Below are positions 1 to 13,600 of a stretch of DNA of 64,000 nucleotides, in pieces. Position numbers and translations under genes: made by a program. Below the pieces are notes generated by a model. It made no database searches. It was given only the letters and a program-made list of their open reading frames with translations, and was not told the origin of the DNA. Each line of letters opens with the position of its first letter. The stretch's first letter is position 1. Source of the stretch: Lycium barbarum (Eukaryota; Streptophyta; Magnoliopsida; Solanales; Solanaceae); assembly GCF_019175385.1 (NCBI RefSeq), contig NC_083342.1, forward strand, positions 119,784,376 to 119,848,375, in the 5' to 3' direction.

Positions 1-998
1 AATATAAGACCAGGACTCGTTGGAAAAGTTAAAGCATAAAAGAGGAGAACATGGTATAGGCTTTCTTACCTATTTCAATCCTTTTTTTGTGAGGCGGAGG
101 AGGGTTGCAGGGGTTGAGCTGTGATAGAGAATTTAATCAAATGATTATCTATAGTATTTGCTATTTGAAAGATTTTCCTTTTTCAAATTACGTGACTTCC
201 TGTAACCTGAAAAAATATCCAATGCAATTTTGTTATTTCTATAACAGATGGAAATGTTTTAGAAGTGAGAGCATAAAAGATGGGATGTAGTGGCATGTCA
301 TTCAGTTGTGCATTGATTATGAGCTCTTCTAGTTTCCTCCTTTTCTTTGTGGAAGAGTGGCAGTTTCTGAGCTGTTATGGCAGAAATTAAATCGGATTTT
401 ATCTTATTGTATTTTCTTTTAAAAGGACTTTGTTTTTCGAGTTGCCAGACTAAAAATTATTTACATAATAGGAGTATAATTTACCATTCATGACACCATT
501 GTGAGTTCTCTGACTCTGTGCTGCTATGCAAACTGGAAAGAGGTTTTAAGTGAGTCTGGTGTGCTTAAGCTTTTAGATGAAAATTGAATTTAATATCTAT
601 CAGCTAATAAGTGTAGTACGTACAACCTGGAAAGAGTAACACATACAGAAAAGAAAATTTAAGTTATTACTAGCACTCTGAAGAGATTCCCTTTTTAGTT
701 ATTCCAAGACTTGAGAGAATCATTTATCAAGCAGTAGGCCACCCAAAATGAGTGAGGTGTGGGTGCCATAGGCAATATAATGTACTCGTGCCAGAAAGCT
801 ATTTATACACGCTTTGGTTTATAACTGGTACAGTCTTGAACGATTAAAAAAAAAAAAAAAAAAAACTGGTACTGTCTTGGATGAAATCTTATGTTATCAT
901 GGATTATTAAGTGCATATCAGCAGTAAAATACTTTTGCTTACTTTTGTGGCATTCATGACTTCTTATATCTCTTTTATATGAAATCTCATATTTTCAG
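1..998. other. Upstream intron sequence of the LACS gene; no exon seen
   Basis: This stretch ends in a polypyrimidine/AG acceptor (ATTTTCAG at 991-998) that leads into the first recognisable LACS exon. I found no earlier exon of the family here. It is AT-rich and holds an A-run of about 20 at 847-866. It is probably one long intron, with the 5' half of the gene outside the window. Confidence 0.6.
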
Positions 999-3687
999 GT
1001 AGAAAGCCATCACCAATGTGGGATAGGTTGGTGTTCAACAAAATAAAGGACAAACTGGGGGGGCGAGTTCGTCTTATGACCTCAGGTGCCTCACCATTGT
1101 CCCCTGATGTGATGGAGTTCTTGAGAGTGTAAGTTGACCATTATTGCTGTTCTAAAGTGCTGAAAGATATTATTTACCATATTGTGGCTCTTATTGGTGC
1201 TGAGGATTACCAGTAGTTGGCTATTCTCTGATTAAATTCCTTCGTGCAGATGTTTTGGCTGTCTAGTAATGGAAGGGTATGGCATGACTGAGACTTCATG
1301 TGTCATAAGCTCAATGGACGACAGTGATAACTCAGTTGGTCATGTTGGTTCTCCGAATCCTGCATGTGGTGAGGTTTTAACTGATGATGGCACATAAACA
1401 TCTTCATTTTGATTGTTAAAGAAAAAAAGTAAGTGAGTTTAACTTGTCTATGACACTGCTATTTTCAGAGATAAAGCTCGTGGATGTTCCCGAAATGAGT
1501 TACACATCAGAGGATCAGCCTCATCCTCGAGGAGAGATTTGTGTTAGAGGTCCTATTATTTTTGAAGGCTATTACAAAGATGAAGTGCAGACGTACATAC
1601 CTTTTGCACATTGATATTTCATTATTCTTTTTGTCATTGTATGAGTTTCTCCAAGATAATTTGCCTGACCTAGTAGTTAACAGGAAGGAGGTAATTGATG
1701 AGGATGGTTGGCTGCATACTGGTGATATCGGATTATGGTTACCAGGAGGCCGCTTGAAGATTATTGACAGGTAGAATCTACTTGATATGATTAGGAGAGA
1801 CAACCTTAGGTATTTTTGATTTGAGATACAAACAACTTTTTCCTCCCACACCCCTATATTTGTGGGCAACAGGTGGTCAGGAAGGATTTATGTTAACCCT
1901 ACCATTTCCATCAATAATTTTTTTTTATAATGATGTAGTTACATCATTCTCAATGTTCATTTGCCCCTTGTGATATTAGAACATCTATCTTTCTGTGCCT
2001 TGCTTGTCTCCCATGGTAATATGACCTCTGAATGCTCATTGTGGACAGGAAGAAGAATATCTTCAAGTTGGCACAGGGTGAATACATAGCTCCTGAGAAA
2101 ATTGAGAATGTTTATGCTAAATGCAAATTTATTGCACAATGCTTTGTCTATGGTAAGCAGATAACATATTTGCCCTTATGGAATCATTAAACAATGTCCT
2201 CTGCTCACTGTTGCAACATTCTCAGGTGATAGCTTTAATTCCTCTTTAGTAGCAGTCGTTTGTGTAGAGCCAGATGTCTTGAAGGAATGGGCATCATCTG
2301 AGGGAATCAAGGTAGCTCTTAATTTTCAACTTGTGGACATTATATTTACATCTAATGAAATGCTTCACTTAAAGCAAACTTGTGTGGAGTTCATCATTTA
2401 GAGTTTCGTGTTGCATTATATTAACCATCATATTTTGAGTGTCTTATCATTAACTCTGCACAAAGCACATGAGCTGCGCTTATATTCACATAGGTAGATA
2501 ATTACAACTTGCTTCTAGAGCTTCCCATAAAATATACTGGTATTTAATGTCTGCCTAACTTTTGATCTTGCTGATGGCTTATTTCGATAGCTTCCTGATT
2601 GATTTTCCCTTGGTCCAGTGAAATCTAGGAAATTGCCCCCTTTTATAAGGAAATTGACACTTGTTTCGCAAAGCACAATAAAAAATCTAGTCACCTTATT
2701 ACATAAAGCAACTAAAGCAAATATAAGACATCTAACTGCCACTAAAACAATAAAAATCTTCTTGATGCTTTTCAATGAAATACATTACTTCGTCCAAAAA
2801 AAAAAAATCACTTTTGAAATATAAACTTGTAAGACATCTAAAACTCATTAGTTTCTGCATTTGGTTTTATATCATCCATTGAAGGAGATATAAAACTCTA
2901 CATTCAGTGATAAGTTTCAAAGTGTGCAACCTAATTTTTTCAGTACTTAGATTCAGTAACTTAAATCATTCAGCGATACAAAATTCAGTCATCTGATCTG
3001 CTCTTCAGAATTTAGTTTTACCAAATAGCTGTAAACAAATGTAATTTTAGGCTCTGTTGTTGAAGATATTTGTTAGTCATTCTCTAAGGAGCTGTTTGAT
3101 TTGTTTCCCTTGATTTTAATGTGATGTATCAAGTATGAAGATTTGGAACAACTATGCAATGATCCAAGAACAAGGGCTGCGGTTCTTGCTGAGATGGATG
3201 CAGTCGGAAGGGAAGCTCAGGTAGTTTGTTTAACTTTGGCTTTCTTTTACCTGAGTTTTAGTTTCTTAAAATGCCAAGTGAATCCATCAATTGATGCTCT
3301 CTTTTTACTGCAATACAGTTGAGAGGATTCGAATTTGCAAAAGCTGTAACATTGATTGTCGAGCCTTTCACAATCGAAAATGGTCTTCTCACTCCCACAT
3401 TCAAGGTAATTTCACTTGCCTGTCTCAATATTTTAAAATCTGAAGCAAAGCAGATGGTAAAGAACTGTTCTTGTTGGTCCATATGACATTCTTACATTTC
3501 TAAAATGTGCTTCCCATGTTTGATAAACTTCAGGGGAGTATGAATATATCTTTGTTAATGTGCCTTTTCTCTTTTGTTTTTCCAGGTCAAGAGACCGCAA
3601 GCAAAGGATTATTTCGCCAAAGCAATATCTGATATGTATAATGAGCTTTCTAAATCAGATCCAGCATCCCAGAAATCATCACTATGA
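999..3687 (+). CDS. LACS6/7: Long-chain acyl-CoA synthetase, peroxisomal LACS6/7 type (3' part, 5' end outside window)
   Basis: LACS activates free fatty acids to acyl-CoA through an acyl-adenylate; the LACS6/7 branch feeds peroxisomal beta-oxidation. Nine exons with GT-AG borders join in frame: 999-1128, 1250-1368, 1469-1592, 1684-1770, 2049-2152, 2226-2311, 3134-3220, 3319-3405 and 3586-3687 (TGA). They give about 307 C-terminal residues of a family usually near 700. Visible motifs are TSGASPLSP, the adenylate-forming motif [15 protein letters not shown], the signature [10 protein letters not shown], then [16 protein letters not shown] with the lysine-containing loop. The acyl-group signature [12 protein letters not shown] spans the 1770/2049 junction. 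The protein ends in Ser-Ser-Leu instead of a canonical SKL tripeptide; it may be a weak PTS1, or targeting may rest on an N-terminal PTS2 outside the window. The gene faces APP2 tail to tail. LACS6 versus LACS7 cannot be decided from this half. Confidence 0.93.
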
Positions 3688-4692
3688 CCAAGGCAATCGA
3701 GAAAGCTTCAGCTGTTCACCCACACTTCCCTTCTTCAGAATAAATACCAAACTAAAGATTATTGTAGAATAGAAAGCTCAGAGGATTTTTGTGAATTTTG
3801 AGTTAATAGATTTCTTGTTGTAATATGTACAATGTTTAAATAATTTAAATTCGACAGTTACTTAATTTAGAAAATTTGCTGGGATATAAATAATTTTATA
3901 TCCTGATGGCTAATGTCTAGATTTTGATGGCAATTTCGTCAATAAAGCATGTGATTGGCCAGATGAATGGTTTCCCTAAACGATTATTGCCCAGATGAAT
4001 GGTTTCCCTTAACGGGTAAGGGCCACTGGAGGCCTTATGGCCTGAAGCTGACCCCATTTTATTTGAAGAATAGAGTAGTTGCTAGTACTAGAAACAACTC
4101 TCTGCTATTTTTCTGCTCTCTGACTGGATTATGTAGCATTTGGCTGCCATTCTCGCAAGTCGCAAAACTATCTATAACGGCTGTGCATCAAGCTTCTGAA
4201 TGCCTCAGATAATATCGATATAAAAAATGAATTTGAACAGCGATTCAAGCTTCACTTGAAGCACATGTATTTGGCTTAGTTTGGGTTATACTATGTTTTT
4301 ACCATTTTGATTTGTGGGGTGCGGGGGTGAGGGGAAGATTAAATTTAGCATGTCGCAGCAATCTGATTTCTAAAGTTAAAGAGTGAAGCTGCTACTTCCC
4401 GGGGTAACAAATAGGAATAACTTTTAGGGAACTTCAAAACTGCAAAGTAAAATCTGCATCAGAGTAATGGTGCTCATGTTAAGGTGCGGCACAATATTGT
4501 ACTTTTGCAGAGGTCCTTTAACATCTTTAATAATGCTAAGCAGTTCATTAGTGTATTGTAAAACAAAGGTCGTTTACCTGTCTATAATGTATATCAGTAG
4601 CTGCAACGCTTAATTATCAAATGATTTATCTCCTATGTACAAGAATTGGTGAAGGATGGAACAACTTATTAATGACAGTATCTATACATGAA
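3688..4692. other. Convergent 3' intergenic region between LACS and APP2
   Basis: It holds the 3' untranslated regions of two convergent genes. A short direct repeat, CCAGATGAATGGTTTCCCT, occurs at about 3959 and 3992. The 81-codon ORF near 3967 has no recognisable domain and lies inside this repeat-bearing stretch, so I do not call a gene. Confidence 0.55.
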
Positions 4693-7600
4693 TTACAGCT
4701 TTGTTAGAGGCTGTGTGTTGTTCCAAAGCCATTGACGTGCAGAACCATCCAGCAGAGGTGAAACCTAAAAATGATTTCCAATTAGCAAATAGCAGTCTTA
4801 AACATGATAAAAGCAACCACAAAATCGTCTCGGATGCTTACCTTCTCCCAAACTTGCAAATGGTAACTATTAAGCCAATCTACTTCCGCATCAGAGAGCA
4901 AAGACATGTCGACCAATTTAGTCTGGATGATAGACGCAAAAAGTAGTCATATCACTAGAAATTATGGCAGATTGTTGGAGCATAGTGCATACACTCCACA
5001 ATGAGTTGATTTAAGACATCATAGTCATCAGTGAAGGTTATGGAAACATAAGGGTAAATAATGGAATTCATTTATCAGTTATCTGAAGATGATATGAAAT
5101 CTTAATTTGTGACCAAGCTCATTTACACTCATGCATGATATGGCTTGTTACACCTTATAACATGTGAGTCTTTAGGAATGTCAAATATAATCCATACTTA
5201 ATTTTCTGCACTCTATAACGTAGAGTAATTATTTCTCTTGGGTTCATCTCTGTTGCATCCATATCTCAATGATAATCTCTGGGCTCTTTGAATTAGTTAG
5301 TTCTCTAAAGCCCAAATTTTACACGACGGGGACTACAGCAGAAATAAACAGATTGACCTTGCCACCTGCGTGTGCAGTAGAAACTGTACAGCCTAGAATT
5401 GCCAAGGCCAATTTCCTTGTTTTTAATAGCAGAGATAAAATTTATTAGTAAAAGCAAAGAAAGATCAATTATGAGCTGTCTTACCTGTATGGGAACAAAA
5501 GTAAGCTTTTCGAATCCCAGATATCCTATTCCTCCAAAACGATTCGGTGTATCTACTTCTTTAACGTAAAGAAGATTCTGGGCAACAAGAAAGAGTTAAA
5601 ATAAGATAAGACAAAACCAGAAGTAACTTGCATTAGGCTAAAAAAATTGGGTAAGGAAAGGATAAACACAATTACATTACCAACCACAAAGCGTAGTACA
5701 ATGATGCCAATAGAGCATAGAAGAACAATATGACATCCTGACTGAATTCTTTTACAATCAAATCAAATGAGAATTCATGCAGAAAAAGAAGCTCTACATG
5801 CCACTTATATACTTCAAGTTTCTACAGGAAAGGTTGCTATTTTTACTGTCATATTCCTCTTCTACCAAAATGGAGATTTTAACATCAACATTTAGCGAAC
5901 ATTCTTCTTCACCTTTTAAGAAGGAACTTGACCTAAAATTTTAGCAACCAATGAGCTCTAAAGTTCCTCAGATCCTTCTTCAGGTTCCAAAAGAAAATAA
6001 CAACAACAATCCAGTGAAATCCCACAACGTGGGGTCTGGGGAGGGTAGAGTGTACGCAGACCTTACTCCTACCAAGGTAGGGCGGCTGTTTCCGAAAGAC
6101 CCTCGGTTCCAAAAGAAAATAAGCAAGTGTATATTCTCATATGCTTCAACTTATAAACAAATGGAGGTTTTAACATCAAATTTTAGCAGTCGATCTACTA
6201 GAAGCTGTATAGAGAACTTTTCTAAGAGAAAAGGAAGAGAAGCTGTATAGAGAACTTTTCTAAGAGAAAAGGAAGAGAAGCTTTACGAGGAACCCATTTA
6301 TTGGTTCAAATAAAAGAACATCTAAATACTAGAGATACTCATGATTATAAAACAAAAACGAAAATAGTCTTCAATTCTTACTAGGTGACTGATATGGAAA
6401 AAGGGTAAAGTACCTCAATTCGAATACCAAAAGAGTGGTCTTCATAGTAACCTGGTTCATTGCTGACAATCATGCCTCTCAACAAAGGAGTCATATTTCC
6501 AAAGCGGAAACTAATGCTATGTGGGCCTTCATGAACATTTAGTGCAGCTCCCACACCGTGCCCAGTTCCTAGAGGAAATGAAGAGATCGTGTAAAGGAAA
6601 TGCTGTCAGTTACTAAAAGCTCCTAATACCATAAGTAAACAGAACTTGTGCACACTCACCATGCCGGTAATCAAGGCCAACCTTCCATAAGGAAGACCGT
6701 GCAAATGCATCCAACAAGAAACCAGGGGTATTCTCAGGGAAAACTGCTTGGTCAAGTGCTATGTGACCCTGAAAATGTTTTAATCAACAACAACCTATCA
6801 AAACAATTATAGAAGCACTTATCTGGCAACGCCTCAAACTGGGTTACGAAAGAATACCAACACAACCTCAAGACATGTACTTCCAAGGGTAAAATTTGAG
6901 ATGGAGACTTGAAAGGAATGTCATTGATGAGTTGATCTTATATCAACAAGAACAATTACTTAACTTTGCTAAAATTATGAGGTATTTTATAGGTTCCTCT
7001 CACTGTTTCCCCACTCAATTCATCAGTTATCTTACATCTAATTGACCATAAGCTCGAGGGAATCAGAAACCATTGTATCTTTTTCGAAATGTCACCCAAC
7101 ATGATTCTGCATTTGCTTATGAAACCTTTATTTTGCTAAATCTGCTGATGAGGGGGGGGGGGGGGGGGGGGGGAAAGGAACTTCTGTGAAATATGCCATA
7201 AACAAGAGGGATAACTCTATTTCAAGATTGCTAGGAATCATCAATAATGAGTTGAGCCGTGAAAGTTGGTTATATCATAGCTCATTAAGTATAGTTTCCA
7301 ACAAATCAAACGGTTCATCGTTTGGACACTCCTTCCGAAGCCATGGTCAAATACTGAAACATGCGCAAAGCTGAAGGAAGTTCACCTAGGCACCGTCGGA
7401 GGATGTCTTCAATTGGTTTATGTCTTAACCTATTATTTCTTGGATGGTAATGGTTCTTGATGCCTAGTTCGGATCCTTGACTACTATTCTTGCAAAATCA
7501 TTTATAATTTTTACTTTTTAATCTAAATATAACCTAATGCATCATTCCTGGCAGAAAGGTCTAGTGTACCTGTAGTACTCGGGTGAAACATTCTCTTTCT

Positions 7601-10600
7601 CTTGCAGATGGTTCACCAAAATGCACTGTCCTAGTAATGTCAGTCGTTCCATCAATATATTGGCCTCCACTGTCTAAGAGGAAGAGTTTCTTCCCATCCA
7701 CAGTGCTACAACTATCCGACTCTGCCCTGTAATGAATTATAGCACCATTGGCACCCGAACCTACAAGTAAATTCAGTAGTTATGAATATGACTAGGGAGA
7801 TATACCAGCTTGTCAATAATTCTGCACTTGACACTGATCATTTGATATTGCCTTGGATGTTTCTTCTATCGGTATCTCAAAATAAGTTATCTAGAACTGA
7901 GGTGCACATGCTTCCACACAGGAAAACTGAATCCACTCCGTTACAGAAAACTAAGTATAAGGAAGTGCGGGAATCTGAAATAAAGTTAGATAGGAAGAAG
8001 TGTACATACTTTACAAACTGTCAAGTAGCAATATCCATGGTGACCTTTACCTGATGGCCACATGGCATTGAATGCACAGGACATGGCTCTGAACATAATG
8101 GGAACCACAAAGTTTTTCCATTAATAAGATGAATTCAAGTTTTGTTGAATGTATATGGACAAGAAGACATAAGTTGACCATTTTGAACGAGCAGAATCCA
8201 GAGAAAAGTGAGAGATAAACTACCATAGGAATTGTGTTGGTGAAATCAGATCAAAATGAGTACTGTATTAAAAAAAATTGGAATCTACTATTGTAAATAA
8301 ATCTCAAACAGTATAAAAAGGACAATGCAAAATGACCCATTAACAAATATCTGCCATTTCATTGCAAAGTCGTCAACTACTCCCTATGTCCAACTATCAA
8401 AACAGTCCAATATTTGTTTTTAGCCAGCATGAAAATAGTTTATTCTCCTCAAATCATAGTACCAAAACATTATATAGCGAAACTTTTATTGGACTTCCTC
8501 TTTACGGTACAAGTTTTTCCTATATTTTATTCCATAGAAGCACAAAACTCGATATAGGGGTCCACATCTTTTCCTAGCTAATACTAATGTGTTAGATTTT
8601 CAACTCTTCTCTTAATATAACAGCTTAGCCAAAAAAAAAAAAAGTTATCAGTTTGGGATGGAGGGAGTACAAATGTTTCCTACTGTCTTTGACCATTCGA
8701 AACTACATTAGATCACCCAAATTTCTGTGAAAGCTCTTCAAGTATAATAAGCTTAAGCACAAGATGGAAGACCAAGAAAGATATATCTCAGAAATTAGAA
8801 TGATTCACCTACTGAAAACGTCAACAGAAATACAACAACAACAACATACCCAGTGTATTCCCACAAAGTGGGGTCTGGGGAGGGTGGAGTGTTTGCAGAC
8901 CTTACCCCTACCTTGGGAGGTAGAAAGGCTGTTTCCGGTAGACCCTCGGCTCAAGGAAAAGCATTTCAAAACGTCAACAGAAATATGGAAACAAAAGCCA
9001 AAGAAACAAATTTCTATCTCCAACAGATCCAAAGCATTCTAAAGTTCATAAAACTTTGGTAGAAAAACAGAATTGGAAGAAATATCTATAAGCAAGGGAT
9101 ATAACTTTCAGATCTATAGTTTTAATATTTTTTCACTCAAGACGAAGATGATTATCCAGTAAAAGTCCACAAAAACAAACATTAGCTATTTACTACTATA
9201 TAAGTTTCGAAATTCAGGTCAATCATGATAATAGAAACCAACATACCACTTATTGTGTCGAAGCTAGTATCAAGAAAGCCATCTTGGTGTGAGCGAAATT
9301 CAAGAAGTTTGTCTGCAACTTCTACCTCTGTCGGAGTGACATCCCTTTGGATTTCATCCTCCAGCCAAGCCCAAAATTGAGCTAATGCAGCTGCATCCCT
9401 ACATCAAAAGATGTGTATTGATTATCCATTAAAGTATTATTAAGCCATGCATACTTGAATAAAACATAGCAATCCGTCAACGTAATTATATAATGCTTCG
9501 CCATAAAGGGACAAACAGAGAGTGAATGCTATAAAGCTAAAAAACTATCTATCGTACAGCAAAGAAAAGTCACAGTTATGGGTTTCCATGGAATAGACAT
9601 AACTAATCCACAGTTACCCAGACATGAAAAATATTATATTATTGTAATTTATTACCAACAAAACCTTCATGCATATCCCAATCAGGCTTCAACGGAGTTT
9701 CACTATGGAAATGGATATGGAGGTTTGACACAGAGGAGCCGGAGGACAGTAATTTCAGACAATAATGGAACACAAGAGGGAGGATGGAGGACAAGAAATA
9801 TTAGAATACCTCATGGGGTAGGATAGTGGAGGGCATAATGAAAGTGTTGGAGGACTTCTATGGCAGCAACATCACACAAAGAGTGGGAAGTGGTGCAACA
9901 GTACAATTTTGAAAAGATAGATTTTTTTTACACAATAGGCAGTAGTTATTGACAATTAACATATGCTTAAAAGGTTTGGTTGGACTTTCAGTTTACCTTA
10001 GATGGCAGTTACGCATCCCTTCTAACTCAGCATCATTTTTGACAGCTTTACTCAGAGAGACAGGAGAACTCCTATATACTGCACATGGTCCCCCAGATTG
10101 ACCATTCGAATCAAGGTTGGCAGTCCTCTTCTCCCTGCTTTTAGTTGCAGAATTCCAAGGATATTTGTAACAAGCTGATTCATATGCATTTACAATAGCA
10201 GCATTGACTGATGAAGTGTCCAACCAAAGATTTGCCCCTTTTGCTGCCAAACTGAAAAGAGAAACTTTGGAGTCAAATTTTATCACGGGGAAAACTCTCT
10301 CCAGAAACACACCATATTAGTAATTTGGTTGTTGACGAGTTTCATCTATTAGAAACAGGAACCATTAAAATAATGCAGCATGCAAAATATCTCCATTAGC
10401 ATTCAAGTCTAGGGTGCTGCTTGCACAGTTGAACACTCAAATGCTGATATAAATATATATGCAAGCTTCTCGCATGCAGTTCTCACAGCACTTGTTCTTG
10501 CCAGAATGATATCAAATCCAGGACATGTAACTGTCAAAGAGAAGACAATTTTTGCAATTGAAAATAAAAATATGCTGCAAAACTAATGCTTTAAAGTCAC

Positions 10601-13600
10601 CTTTCAATTTCAGAAAGAATGGACTCATATGCTCTCACTTCTATGCCAGCATTTTCCAAATGCGCCATAACTTCAGGTGTTACTTTAGTATCATCGACGA
10701 ACAATTTTGCTCCATCTATCTCCACAACTAAATATGCGTACATGACTGGTGAATGTGGGACATCATTACCTCTCTGGAGACACAAGTAAATAACTAAACA
10801 AATAAGCAGCTAAAAGGTAAGTAAAGACGCAAATGAAAGCAATTTAAGTCATCATTCAACTGCAAGCAAAGCATGTAAAGGCACTTGCTGGGCATCCACA
10901 ATAAGAGGTTGAAATCTTGACATATGCCTTCCAATCTTATAAATATCCTTGAGAACTCATTTACAATTATTGGCAATTTACAATTAACCATTTATAGGGC
11001 CATCGTAATAAGCACATCTATTATAATCCATATTTCTACGTCAATCTCATCTTTTAAAAGGATTAACCAGTGTGCAGGCAAAAATCAAAAGATCTAGAAT
11101 GGTCTAAGTTAGGTGCACCATTGTAGTTCAATCAAATTATATCTACGTTATTGCTTCAAATATTTAAATATGCTACCAGATAAAATTCATAATCACCAGT
11201 TAACTGGATTTACAATAAATGAGAAGGATGGCTTCTTCCTAGCCCTCAGACCAAAATATCTCATACAAGCAGGAATCTGGGTTACAAATGATCTCTTTGT
11301 GCTCATATGACCAAGTAAACTTAACAAAGATTTTAAAGAACAAGTAAAGAGGATTACCAAGTTCAATAGCCACGCAATTTCATCAAGCATGGAGATAACA
11401 ATTGCCGATGCACCAGCATTTCTTAGTTCAGATCTCAAGACTGAAAGCTTTGACGACACATCTACACCAGCATATTTTAGGTCATGCGATCTAATTGGTT
11501 CCTGTGGAGGCTTTGGCCTCGACTCCTTCCAAATTTCATCTACAAGGTTGAAATCATACAATAAGACCAACTCATGGTTCGCTTTAGAAATGTCCTCTTT
11601 GAATTCTTTTGCAGCATCAGATGAAAAAAGAAACTGTTCCCTTCACCAAAACAAAGAGAACTGATATAAGAGAAAAGAAAATGCAAGGGTATTTATGAAT
11701 CAATGTTGTCAAAGCGAATAGAGAAATGTTTGCAAGATTGACAAATTTGAAATTTTGAACTAGAAGAGGTGAAATAGTATTAGAAGCACCAGTTCATAAA
11801 TAAACACAAGACTGACTGAATTATAGGCACCGATAACCATAATACAGTAATCAAATACTAAGGCTAGCAACAAGTTTCTGGAGAACAACTTTAGGTATCA
11901 AACCAGATTGAGATCCATTTAGCACAATCCAAAAGGTTTCAGTATGGGCTTCATAGTCAAGAGGATAAAAGGTAGAATCTAAGTTGACTTTCAGTTATTA
12001 GTGTTATGGTATCAAGCATTTAAGAATGTTCCAAAATGGAAGAATTTAATATAAGCTGTGAAGAACGCAGTAATGAACGACTAAACAACAACACCAAGCC
12101 TCAGTCTCAAACAAGTTGAGGTCGGCTATATGAATCCTCAATTCTTCAAGATCAACTCATATCACTATCAGAACAAATTACTGGAACTTAAAACAAATTC
12201 ACAAATCTGGAAGCATATTTGAGCATTACTTACAGGATCTATACCGATCCTGCAACCAGGTGCTAGGACAGTATTAAGCCACTGACTAGGAGTAGGCACA
12301 CCCAAGTTACCAGCTCTCATGAGATCCCAACTAGAGTTCAACTGCTTCTCAGCCTGTTTGCACATACCAAAGAGAAGAAAAAACCAATTAGAAGATGACA
12401 GGCACCGACAAAGGATACCAGCTGAACCATTCATCTTGCTTCCATTGAGAAAATGATCAGTAAAACTAAAGAAGCCATGCAAATAATACAAACCTGTAAA
12501 AAGTATCGCGCATCTGTCCATAAGGCTGCTTTATCTTTGGTTACAACTGCAGTGCCTGCACTTCCCGTAAATCCGGATATATAGGTTCTTCGCATATAAC
12601 ATTCAGCAATGAACTCACTCTACAAATTAAAGCAATTTACATTTAGTAAAACTTGTAGAAAAAAATTGACAACTAGTTCCATTTCTTGCTTATCTTCCCA
12701 TCCACAAGATACTTCCAGAACTCGCTTACTACTTTCCCCAAATGTAAGATTAGCCACCAAGGAATAAAATCAATACTGTATAAGAATAAATTCTTACTAG
12801 TTCACAATACATCACTGCATCAAGTGTCAAGTGTTGCTTAAATTAGAAAGTAAATCATGAACTAAACAGGCAATTCTGTTGGAAAGAGGGAATCTTAGAA
12901 CAACAACTATCAAACAGAACAGATACTGCAAATCAGCAGGCTTTAATACCACAACATAGCAACATTAACTTTAAACTGAATTACCAGTCCTACTCATAAC
13001 AATATCATCAATACCTGGAAAAAGCAGTCGATTTTCCAAAGTACACTACAAAAAGGCGAAAGATAATGGGAATTCATTCCCTCAAAAAAACAAATTATCA
13101 GCTGTAAGAACTTATTTAGGTCCACTGACAAAATAAGCAACAATCTTTACACTAACAACTCAAGAACATACCAGTAATACAACCCACTCATAACACTTTA
13201 TCTCAAACCAAGAAAACCAACCCCCCCCCCCCCCCCACCCCTCACACACAAACCCAAAACAAGAAAAGAATGGACCTTGAATTCAAGAAAAGAAAGAAAA
13301 TAAAACCTGATGGGCATCTTGGGAAGGAATAATATAAGCATCAATATTAACACCAGGCCTAGTAAAGATCTCACGAATAGCACGAAGCTTGTTATCCTCT
13401 TCATGGTCGTTACCCTTTTTCTGAAATTCCCATGAGGGTTTAGCAGTGATGGAACTTGAGCTTCGGACAGTAAGAATGGAGTGATTTGGAGATCTTGAGA
13501 GAAATCTGGGACCAATTCCGAGTTTGTGGAAAATTGGGAAGGAGAAAGAGAGAAAGCGGAAACTTCGAGGGTGGTGATGGTGTAGTTTGGAAGAACAACT

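Noticed and set aside
105..290. 61-codon ORF in the LACS intron
   Set aside because: There is no domain, and it starts at an arbitrary ATG in intronic, AT-rich sequence.
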